Origin: Sympetrum striolatum
Taxonomy: Eukaryota; Arthropoda; Insecta; Odonata; Libellulidae
Assembly: GCA_947579665.1 (NCBI GenBank)
Contig: OX388350.1
Location: 1,984,001-2,048,000 of the forward strand
Reading direction: 5' to 3'
Length of the DNA: 64,000 bases
Positions 1-8,800 of the stretch are shown here, one piece after another. The notes beneath the pieces were generated by a model. That model worked only from the letters and a program-made list of their open reading frames with translations. It ran no database searches and was not told the DNA's origin. The translations under genes were made by a program, and so were the position numbers. Within the stretch, counting starts at the first letter, position 1. Every line of letters begins with the position of its first letter.

Positions 1-1
1 A

Positions 2-3000
2 ACGGCTACGGGCGCTGCGGTTAATGTGCATGGGGAAATGGACATTCGTCTGGCAATAGGATCGACTATCGTGGATCACCGTGTCCTCGTCGCTGACATA
101 GAAAATTGTGTGATCCTAGGGATGGACATCATGGGCAGCTGTGGTTTCCAATTGGATCTGAAGCGCGGAGTATTGAGGGTGGACAACGAAGAAATGATCT
201 TAAATCCTGAAAAAAGTGCTTCGATACGTGCAATTCTCTCCGAGGATACAATAATAAATCCTAGGAGGGAAACATTCGTGATGGCGCGGTTAGAAGGAAG
301 TCCACAGTGCGGAAGAACCATTATGCTGGAGCCCAAGAATGATGACGCACATGTCGGTCGGGGAATTCTAGTGGCGAAGCAAGTGATCACTGCTGAAGAT
401 ATAGTCCCGATCAGATTGATGAACATCGATTCGCACCCTGTGAAATTGGATAGAGGCGCTGTATTAGGAAATTGCGCAACCGTGTCGTCAATTCAGCATC
501 AGATACGGACAATACCGACCGATTCTTCGACAAAGATCCCTCCAAAGTTAGCCAGATTAATAGCGGATACGAGCAGTGGCAGAAGTATGAAACAGAGGGA
601 ACAAATCAGGAACCTGTTCCTTAAATTTCAAGATGTGTTCGATGTGGACGACGGAGTAAGAGGGAGAAGCAACATCGTCCGACACAAAATCGACACAGGG
701 AATGCAAAACCTATTCGTCAACCGCCTAGACGCTTGCCACTGGCGAAACGCGAAGAAGCAGAACGAGTCCTTAGGGAGATGAAAGATGAAGAAATCATAG
801 AGGCGTCAAACAGCCCATGGGCCTCTCCAGTGGTCCTGGTAAAGAAAAAGGACGGATCGACACGATTTTGTGTGGATTATCGGCAACTTAACAACGTCAC
901 ACGGAAGGATAGCTATCCATTACCAAGAATCGACGATACACTGGATACCCTGGCAGGATCGAAGATATTTTCCACCCTGGATTTGAAAAGTGGATACTGG
1001 CAGGTTGAACTAGCCCCTGAAGACAAAGAGAAGACAGCGTTTACGCTCGGATCGGGACTATGGCAGTTTACGGTGATGCCCTTCGGGCTGTGCAATGCCC
1101 CAGCGACCTTTGAGCGGCTGATGGAAGGCATCTTGAACGGACTATCGTGGAAAACTTGCCTGGTGTACCTGGACGATATTATCGTGGTGGGAAAATCATT
1201 TGACGACCACTTGGACAACGTGAGCAGCGTATTCCAGAGACTACGAGAGGCAGGTCTAAAACTGAGCCCGAAGAAATGCTGTTTCTTGCGCCAACAAGTT
1301 AAATATTTGGGACACGTTGTGTCCGGAGATGGAATTGCGGTCGACAGTGAGAAGACAGAGGCCATTAAAGGTTGGCCGGTACCCCGTGACAAGCACCAAT
1401 TGAGAAGTTTCCTGGGACTGTGTACCTATTACCGACGGTTCGTGAAAGGGTTTGCGAACATTGCGAAACCACTGACAAGACTCACCGAGGAGGCCAGGAA
1501 ATTCGAGTGGGGTCAGGACTGTCAGGAAGCCTTTGTAGAGCTTAAGGAGGCATTGACAACATCCCCGATCCTTGGATATCCGAACGAACGAGAGAAATTT
1601 ATCGTGGATACGGACGCAAGTAACTTCGGAATAGGAGGAATCTTGTCCCAAATCCAAGGTGGGCAGGAGCGGGTTATTGCTTACTTTAGCAAGACGCTCT
1701 CGAAACCCGAACGCAACTATTGCGTGACCAGGCGTGAGCTGTTAGCCGTCGTTAAGTCTGTGGAACATTTCTACAAATACCTGTACGGACGGAAGTTTCT
1801 ACTGCGAACCGATCATGCCGCACTCAAATGGCTCCTTCAGTTCAAGAACCCTGAAGGACAGATAGCTCGCTGGATCGAGAGGCTCCAGGAGTATGAATTC
1901 GACATCGAACATCGGCCTGGTAAGAGTCATGGAAATGCAGACGCGCTCTCTAGAAGACCGTGCCCTTTAGAGTGCTCTCATTGTCATCGAGCCGAAGAAA
2001 AGTCGGAGAAGGTCTGTAGAACTACCGTGGTCTCCGTAGAATGGACGCTTCCTTCGTTACGACTTGACCAGAGAAAGGACCCGGTCCTTAAGGAAATTCT
2101 GATTTGGAAGGAAAAGGGTCAGCGTCTGGAATGGCCGGAAATTTCATCAGGCTCCCCCAAACTCAAGAGCTATTGGGCGCAATGGGACTCGTTAGTGGTG
2201 GAAGATGGCGTTTTAAAACGGGCACTGGAGAACCAGGATGGAACGGAGCAGAGGCTGCAGCTGGTTGTTCCTTCAAGCAAGATCCCGGAAGTATTACGGC
2301 ACCTTCACGACGAGGCATCTGGCGGACATTTAGGGATGAAGAAGACCCTTCAGAAAGTGCGCGAGCGATTCTACTGGGTGAACTGCTCGGGCGACGTGAA
2401 GGACTGGTGTAGGAAATGTACCACCTGCTTCGCCAGTAATGGGCCACACAAACGTCCCAAGGCTCCAATGAGACAGTACAACGTAGGGAGCCCGTTCGAA
2501 AGAATTGCCATCGACATTGCAGGACCATTCCCAGTAACCGAACAAGGGAATAAGTACATCCTGGTCGCCATGGATTACTTTACTAAGTGGGTGGAGGCGT
2601 ATGCTCTCCCTAACCAGGAAGCAGTGACGGTAGCTGATGTGTTGGTCAAGGAGATGTTTTGCCGGTTCGGAGTACCCCTGGAGCTGCACTCGGACCAAGG
2701 AAGGAACTTTGAGAGTGATCTGTTTCAAAGGGTCTGTGAGAAGCTTGGACTCCGAAAGACAAGGACCACAGCCCTTCACCCCCAGTCTGACGGAATGGTG
2801 GAACGAATGAATCGCACTCTCAACCGCTATTTGGCGAAAATGGTCTCTTCACACCAACGAGACTGGGACGAACATGTACCGTTCTTCCTAATGGCCTACC
2901 GATCAGCCGTTCACGAATCGACAGGACAAACTCCTGCCAAAGTTCTCTTCGGGCGGGAACTCAAGCTGCCATGCGACCTGGTATTTGGCACCAGACCGGG

Positions 3001-3484
3001 CGAAGACGTGGCAGGAGAGGATTACGTCTCGAGAATGCGGAAAAAGATGGATGACATCCACGAACAGGTGCGCTACCAGCTGAATATTGCCAGTGACCGC
3101 ATCAAGGAGCGTTACGACCTCAACGCCAAAGAGGGCGGCTATCAAGAAGGAGACCAAGTTTGGCTGTACAACCCGCAGAGGAAACGTGGTCTGTCATCTA
3201 AGTTACAGACAAATTGGGAAGGCCCCTACGAAGTAAAGAAGCGGATTAATGACGTTATATACCGAGTAAGAAAATTACCAACTGGAAAGCCGAAAGTGGT
3301 TCACTTTAATCGGTTGGCTCAGTACGTTGGTAGCAATGAAGATGGGCGGGTCGCTCGAGTGGAGTCTGAGAGCCGGGAATCAACAGGAGTGCGCTGCCGG
3401 TTCCGGGACGGAACGGAGCTGAGGAGGGGGCAGTGTAATGAATACCGGTCCCGAGTGTTCCGTAGGCGCATTTGCATTACGTAG
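2..3484 (+). CDS. Ty3/gypsy LTR retrotransposon pol polyprotein, 5' part outside the window
   Basis: The frame is open from the first bases of the window to a TAG at 3482-3484, so the true start lies to the left; GTG at 26 is merely the first possible start. Residues counted from 26: the tail of an aspartic protease comes first, then reverse transcriptase with YLDD at 381-384, RNase H with DTDAS at 528-532, an HHCC zinc finger at about 760-805, and an integrase core with D830, D890 and E926 (DD35E spacing), ending in a GPY-type module near 1070. The protease-RT-RNase H-integrase order is that of Ty3/gypsy, not copia. No stop or frameshift interrupts more than 1150 codons, so the copy looks young. 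No env-like frame follows before the LTR. It lies antisense to Fmr1, apparently in intron 3. Confidence 0.95.
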   Translation, partial: TATGAAVNVHGEMDIRLAIGSTIVDHRVLVADIENCVILGMDIMGSCGFQLDLKRGVLRVDNEEMILNPEKSASIRAILSEDTIINPRRETFVMARLEGSPQCGRTIMLEPKNDDAHVGRGILVAKQVITAEDIVPIRLMNIDSHPVKLDRGAVLGNCATVSSIQHQIRTIPTDSSTKIPPKLARLIADTSSGRSMKQREQIRNLFLKFQDVFDVDDGVRGRSNIVRHKIDTGNAKPIRQPPRRLPLAKREEAERVLREMKDEEIIEASNSPWASPVVLVKKKDGSTRFCVDYRQLNNVTRKDSYPLPRIDDTLDTLAGSKIFSTLDLKSGYWQVELAPEDKEKTAFTLGSGLWQFTVMPFGLCNAPATFERLMEGILNGLSWKTCLVYLDDIIVVGKSFDDHLDNVSSVFQRLREAGLKLSPKKCCFLRQQVKYLGHVVSGDGIAVDSEKTEAIKGWPVPRDKHQLRSFLGLCTYYRRFVKGFANIAKPLTRLTEEARKFEWGQDCQEAFVELKEALTTSPILGYPNEREKFIVDTDASNFGIGGILSQIQGGQERVIAYFSKTLSKPERNYCVTRRELLAVVKSVEHFYKYLYGRKFLLRTDHAALKWLLQFKNPEGQIARWIERLQEYEFDIEHRPGKSHGNADALSRRPCPLECSHCHRAEEKSEKVCRTTVVSVEWTLPSLRLDQRKDPVLKEILIWKEKGQRLEWPEISSGSPKLKSYWAQWDSLVVEDGVLKRALENQDGTEQRLQLVVPSSKIPEVLRHLHDEASGGHLGMKKTLQKVRERFYWVNCSGDVKDWCRKCTTCFASNGPHKRPKAPMRQYNVGSPFERIAIDIAGPFPVTEQGNKYILVAMDYFTKWVEAYALPNQEAVTVADVLVKEMFCRFGVPLELHSDQGRNFESDLFQRVCEKLGLRKTRTTALHPQSDGMVERMNRTLNRYLAKMVSSHQRDWDEHVPFFLMAYRSAVHESTGQTPAKVLFGRELKLPCDLVFGTRPGEDVAGEDYVSRMRKKMDDIHEQVRYQLNIASDRIKERYDLNAKEGGYQEGDQVWLYNPQRKRGLSSKLQTNWEGPYEVKKRINDVIYRVRKLPTGKPKVVHFNRLAQYVGSNEDGRVARVESESRESTGVRCRFRDGTELRRGQCNEYRSRVFRRRICIT
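3421..3430 (+). other. Polypurine tract of the gypsy element
   Basis: An unbroken purine run (GAGGAGGGGG) lies three bases upstream of the candidate 3' LTR. This is the position where plus-strand DNA synthesis is primed in LTR retrotransposons. It lies inside the end of the pol frame. Confidence 0.6.
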
Positions 3485-3653
3485 GCGTGATTGTTGCCGG
3501 TTGTGGTAACGGAAAAATAGGCACTGTTGGGCAGAGTACGAGGTAGCCATTTTCTCGGAAAGACGTTGCAGAGTCATGTGTTGAATAAAAACGTTACAAT
3601 ATTTTCATGCAAGAGTAAGGATAGCCGTAATATATTTGTGAACAGTATTTACA
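3434..3653 (+). repeat. Candidate 3' LTR of the gypsy element
   Basis: The segment starts TGTAATG just after the polypurine tract and ends TTTACA, giving short inverted ends (TGTAA/TTACA) and a length of 220 bp. It contains AATAAA at 3584-3589, a possible polyadenylation signal. The pol stop codon lies 50 bp inside it. The 5' LTR is outside the window, so neither the boundaries nor a target-site duplication can be confirmed. Confidence 0.6.
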
Positions 3654-3889
3654 TTCAATGTAATAACAGTGGATCCTGTCCTAGATCAGCACTTCATCAC
3701 GGATACAGAAGACATGAATAGACATGAGAAAACTAATGTCCAAACATAGGAGAAAGATATCTTTCCTTCAGACAAGTGCACCTTGATGGATGACCAAAGA
3801 TAAACAGAAGTGAAAAATGGCAACATAACTGGGTATTGAGTTTACTTTGTTGGCAGGTATTCTAACAATTAAACTGCAATTCTTGCCAT
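3654..3889. other. Unassigned sequence between gypsy LTR and Penelope fragment
   Basis: No coding frame or repeat was recognised here. It may be the degraded upstream part of the Penelope-like element that follows. Confidence 0.4.
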
Positions 3890-4375
3890 AAAAGGGATTG
3901 CAGAGGGATCCATTTTGTCTGTACTATCGGGGGTCTACGAATTGCAGTGCGACAATTGTCTGCTTCGATACAGAGGCCAGAGCGGGAGATCTGTGAAGAC
4001 AAGGGCCCAGGAACACCTACAGAGCTACTGGCTAATGAATCCTTCAAACTCAGCGTTTGCAGCCCACCTGCTGGAGAGTGGACACCATAGTTCCTTTTCG
4101 CCAAAAATCCTCCACCGGGAACTGAAGGGAGGACGCTCGTGAAATAATGGAAATTACTTCTGCTGAAAACCTCACAAATGAATATACCTTTCCAAACCCT
4201 TACCCTCCCCTCAAAGTTTCTCTAATACATATGGCTGCTACCTCCTTCACCTGATGTTTGTGCCGAAACCGGTCGGAAATAAAACCCTATAGTGTGGAAG
4301 TTTATGGTGTTTACTTTATAACTTCAGAATGTCATTCCACGAAGTTCGGCCGAATACGATAGAGTTAATTTTAAA
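3890..4375 (+). mobile_element. Penelope-like element 3' fragment: GIY-YIG endonuclease end plus terminal repeat
   Basis: The frame at 3915-4142 encodes SGVYELQCDNC followed by YRGQSGRSVKTRAQEH. This is the GIY-YIG endonuclease pattern (here GVY and YRG) with the Cys pair typical of Penelope-like retroelements. The reverse transcriptase is missing, so the copy is 5' truncated. Downstream, 4251-4275 has CTGATG followed by GCCGAAACCGGTC, a hammerhead-like pattern seen in other repeats of this window. At about 4331-4375 comes a tail (TTCCACGAAGTTCGGCCG) that is shared with foldback repeats at 7.1, 8.5, 26.4, 48.5 and 55.2 kb. This copy ties that dispersed tail to the Penelope class. Confidence 0.75.
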
Positions 4376-5285
4376 ATATATTATTACCCTCAGTTCCAAA
4401 TCTTATCATTTAAGCAATACATAGCATAACAGAATTAAGAATAACAGAACCAGGTTGTTATAACTTTTCTTTTTCAGCAGCTGGTCCGAGTTCAACCACT
4501 AAGAATAATATGTGAAAATATTGTTTCCTAGTGCAGGTAACTCACAGTTAGTTATTGTTGGAGTCTACAATTTTCTCCTTCACTTATTCCATCATCATTC
4601 GTTTCTATGACAGCTATAGTTAAGGACTAAACAAACAGGAAAAGGAAGAAATCACAAAGACTTTCCTAATAATCAAATTTAAAAGCAGCTGGCCTAATTT
4701 ATGAAAAAATTCACTGACGATGCCTTTGCATTCAACACCAAGTTAGATGAAGTGGATAATTGTGGTAATGAGATTATGTTAAATTGGGAGGATATAACAA
4801 ATTGCATAGGCAAATAGTTAATGATAGATCACCTTGGAAACTTCAAGACACTTTCATAAACAAGAGTTATGTATTCCTTTAAACTATTAATATGTGAATA
4901 GGACCTTTCACAAGCAAATTATTGATATCATGACACTGCAACATTTAAGCTGCATTTTCATTGAGACAATTTATTACCAAAAGAATAAATTTCCCCATGT
5001 ACCTTTCTGATATCAGAATAATTTAGGAAACATCACCAGAGTCCATTCCATTATAGTATTTTTATGCAATAAAGGTATTGAACAAGGAGCTTGTGCAAGG
5101 CTCTTGCTTTATTATGGAGTTGTTGATGACCATTTCAAATATAACATTTGAATAATATTTTGCATGCTATAACAAATTTGCTTTCTACAAACAAATTAAT
5201 TATAATAATAATATAAAATCAAAATGATTAATAACAAAGAATACTGTTAATATAAACAAATTCTATCAAAATAACGAAAACAAAT
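4376..5285. other. AT-rich intronic sequence, nothing recognised
   Basis: No exon of Fmr1, no long frame and no known repeat was seen. Fmr1 exon 4 was sought on the minus strand here and not found. Confidence 0.5.
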
Positions 5286-5309
5286 AAAACCCTCAAAATA
5301 AGCTAATTC

Positions 5310-5420
5310 ATCCAAGGAAAAACAGAGTTGAAAGAGGTCTGATTGGGAATCAAACCCAGGATCTTCATCTAACCAGGAGGCTGCTGTTACCAACACAGTA
5401 TCGTGGAACTGAGTGGCATC
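5310..5420 (-). repeat. tRNA-derived SINE-like relic
   Basis: Read on the minus strand, 5341-5360 gives CCTGGGTTTGATTCCCA, close to the pol III B box GGTTCGANTCC. It is preceded by TTGGTAACAGCAGCCTCCTGG. The layout resembles the head of a tRNA-derived SINE. No cloverleaf could be folded, so it is not a functional tRNA. Confidence 0.45.
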
Positions 5421-5479
5421 GTCCATTGCCTCATGGAGCCATACCCTTGCATACATCACTTTCATTTTACACAAGATGC

Positions 5480-5625
5480 AAAGAATAGGACGAATCGTTT
5501 TAGAGATTCATTCTTTCCACAAACAATACGTGACAATAACCGAATAAGGAAGTTTCAACTGGTGTTTACACCCCCTGCCACACGCCGAAAGACGGCTTGC
5601 AGGGTATTAATGTTGATGTAGAAGA
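5480..5625 (+). mobile_element. LINE 3' terminal fragment (copy 1)
   Basis: The translated end (RTNRFRDSFFPQTIRDNN) matches the usual C-terminus of CR1/Jockey-type LINE polymerases (FFPRTIREWN). The DNA continues through a conserved 3' UTR (CCGAAAGACGGCTTGCAGGG) ending TATTAATGTTGATGTAG. The same end recurs at 31.5 kb, so the two are copies of one family. Strongly 5' truncated. Confidence 0.7.
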
Positions 5626-5702
5626 ATGGAAATTCCAGGTCTTAAAAGATGGGCAATAAGTAGCATGAATTAATAATTGTGTTCACTTATGAGCAAACTC
5701 AC

Positions 5703-5856
5703 CTTGATGATAGCTTTCCACCAGCCACATTCTTCTTGCTCACTAGCTCTTGAAAAAACCTCTATTTCCTGTTCCACTTGGTAATCTGCCTTAGCAATGC
5801 TTTCGGGTGGGGGCAAGCGGACTTGGGAGAATGGAAACCTCGACTCTTGCTGCCAC
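5703..5856 (-). CDS. Fmr1: Fmr1 exon 3
   Basis: A 154-nt exon preceded by an AACAG acceptor and followed by GTGAGT. After completing the split codon it encodes 51 residues starting WQQESRFPFSQVRLPPP and ending ECGWWKAIIK, the second Tudor/Agenet repeat. Ends in phase 0. Confidence 0.93.
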
Positions 5857-8800
5857 CTGTTTTCAATGGAAGAAACAAATTTCGATTCAGTAATACACTA
5901 TTCTAAAAGATATTACCATATCCAGGTCCACATTCTTATAAGATTTTCATATTCAAGTTTTGTAAAACAAATACATAAAAAATTTAATCTTATATCAACT
6001 ACTTTTGGTGAGTCTAGAAGGTTGATTCACAAGAGATTAAAGATATATAGAAAATAAAAACTTAGTCTTCCAAAATTCTATTGAAATCTTCCTGAAAAAG
6101 ATGCTGATACCCAAGATATAGAATATACAGTATTTTTTTTTCTTAACCTATACAATTATAATAACATTACTTCTTAAAATCAATTACATCAGAATTATTC
6201 CTCACAATTACTACAACTTTATGATCAAAATTGAATATGAGTACTGCTTTACTCCAAAACTGTTTCTTTTTTTTTGCTGTTTTGATATGGAATTCCTGGA
6301 AAAAAGAACTACCGCCTGACCACATAGAAAACAACAAGTCTCAGTGAACTGAGGGTAGACTACCTATCATACAATAAAACTCTTCCTCCCTTTCTCAGTC
6401 TTACTGGGTCAAGTCTCAATAACTCACCATAATCATGTTCTTGCTAATCTGAATGACTGACATGTGAACAAAGCCTAATGAACGCAAGCTGGCAAACGCA
6501 AGGAATTGGAGGCCCTATAATTAAACGCACTGGAGGACTTAATGTATACTTATAAGAAAAGGATAGTCACTTATCAACTTCATCAATAGAAAAGATTAAA
6601 CACCTTTGTCTAGGCTATTTTCAATGCAAGGAGATGATTCCCAGCCATCCTTGACAAAATGATAGCCTTCCAGAATAAAAAAGTGAGAATACGAAGTCTA
6701 TTTGACTCTTCAATGCTCATGAGATGATTTGGTACAATATGAAAAATCTCAATCAACTGAAGCTTCTTGGGTGCAGCGTTTTACAATCTCATTTTTCCAA
6801 TGAAATGTTTTCTACTCTTTATCAAACTATAAAATCTTATATTACTTCTACTGTCACCATTTTTTCGGTATTTCCTCTATTAAAATACAATTTCAATGTG
6901 TAATAATTTTTAGCAAAGTTATAATAACTATAATTTGGTAGAAATATTTGTACACAATTTTTGAGTTTACATAAATTATCCGATAATAAAATCTACTGCT
7001 TAGGACTTGACTTCATGGTATGTCTCCATCAGGAACGAATGAAAAGATGAACTTTTATTAACCACAAGGATACTAACATTACATAACTGAACACAGATGT
7101 TTACTTTTCCACATTTGTGGAAAAGTATAAATCTGTGTTCAGTTATGGCTTTCCACAACATCTCGGCTGAATCGATAGATTATAACATTACATAATCGTA
7201 AGGAGTGAAAAATTCCTCCAGATAATTTTTAATAATGTCTTCTTTTTAAATGATACAAATACTGGATATGAAATGAAAATGACCGATGAATTAGGTCCTT
7301 GGTCCCAATTACTTCAAATTTGGGATAACAAAGCTGTAACATGATGGAGTAATTTAGTTGACAACATGGAAAAGTGAAACAGGAATAGCAAGATAAAATG
7401 CTGCCTATCCCAAGAATGGACAAAACGCCTATTGAACTCATGGTGATCCAAGATAGTTGGATGCATTATTAACAGCAAAGAGAAAATTCAATAAAGTAAT
7501 GGTGACAATTAATTGAAGAAGCTGAAGCAAATATTAGATAAAAAAACAAAAAATTAAGATGGGGAAAATATCCCAGATTTAGTAAGAAAGGGAAAATTGA
7601 TTGAAGAATTTATAAATTCCAGCAGAAAGATAGGATGAGGAATAAGAGAGTTTGATTCATACATGTAAACAGTGCAAATTTCTTTTGTAGTCACTTCATT
7701 GATTTATTGAAGAGGTTAAAAGTATTCCAACCATAGTCTATGGGAGTGGGAGTAATAATGCACAATTGTGCAAGACTAAGAACTCCGTAATTGGTTTATG
7801 TAAGTGAACATGACAATGAACACTCAGAGCTGATGGAGCACAGCTCAGAGGAGTGGAAGTAATGAAGGCAATGAAAAATCAGACAAACTTAATTCATGTT
7901 CCAAAGATTTATGAAGGATTAACATTTGATTACTTGCCAAGTATTTCACTTGCATTCTAAACCATTAATATGACACTGAAATTTTCAAAATTCTTTTAAT
8001 GAAATATTTTTTATAAATATACTTTGAAAAAGTCTGAGGGGACTCAAATTCAGAAGCCGAGTGGCAGTTTTAACCAATCAAGCTATCTTACAGAACATTC
8101 CAACACATTTTTTTGGGAGACTTTGCAGGCATATGAATATTTCTAATTGTTCTAAGTCACCTTATACCCTTTCCAGGTATTAAAATCATGTCTTGAGGTA
8201 AAGTTAAGATAAAACACATCTTTCATTTGCATTATTAAAGTGGGAATGAATGCTCCAGATAATTGGCTTGCATTAAGTACCTCTTTATTGAAGGCAATGG
8301 AGTGTGTTTTTATGAGGTGGTTGTGTGGCAAGTGAGTGTATCTTTCCCACTCATTGTGACTCAGTAAGGAGAGATATTGCTAACTCCCTCATCATACCTA
8401 TTAAGCATCATCCACTCTCAATAGCTTTTGGGAGCTAATGGTGAATGGTTAGAGATTCAAAATAGCCTTTGGGGATGCTACGGACAGGGCAGATCTTATA
8501 AAATCGATATGAACTGACTTTACTTGGTGGAACGCCATTCATGAAAATTAACAGCAGACTTTGTATTTTCCACAAGAAATATTTTATAACACGGCCGGTT
8601 TTGGTCATACAGCCATCCTCAGGTCATGAGGATGTGACCTGAGGATGGCTGTATGGCCGAAACTGGTTGTGTTATAAAATATTTCTTGTGGAAAATACAA
8701 AGTCTGCTGTTAATTTTCATAAAAGGCAGATCTTCTTCTGCTTCCAATCTTATATCCTCTTACATTTTATTCCTAAAAAAAGCGTGCTTTTCAGAACCCT

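Noticed and set aside
2163..2779. Minus-strand frames inside gypsy pol
   Set aside because: Shadows of the plus-strand integrase region, with no family resemblance.
5247..5474. Minus-strand frame MCKMKVMYARVWL... as a possible Fmr1 exon 4
   Set aside because: Overlaps the SINE-like repeat and shows none of the expected FMRP residues; no suitable splice sites in phase.
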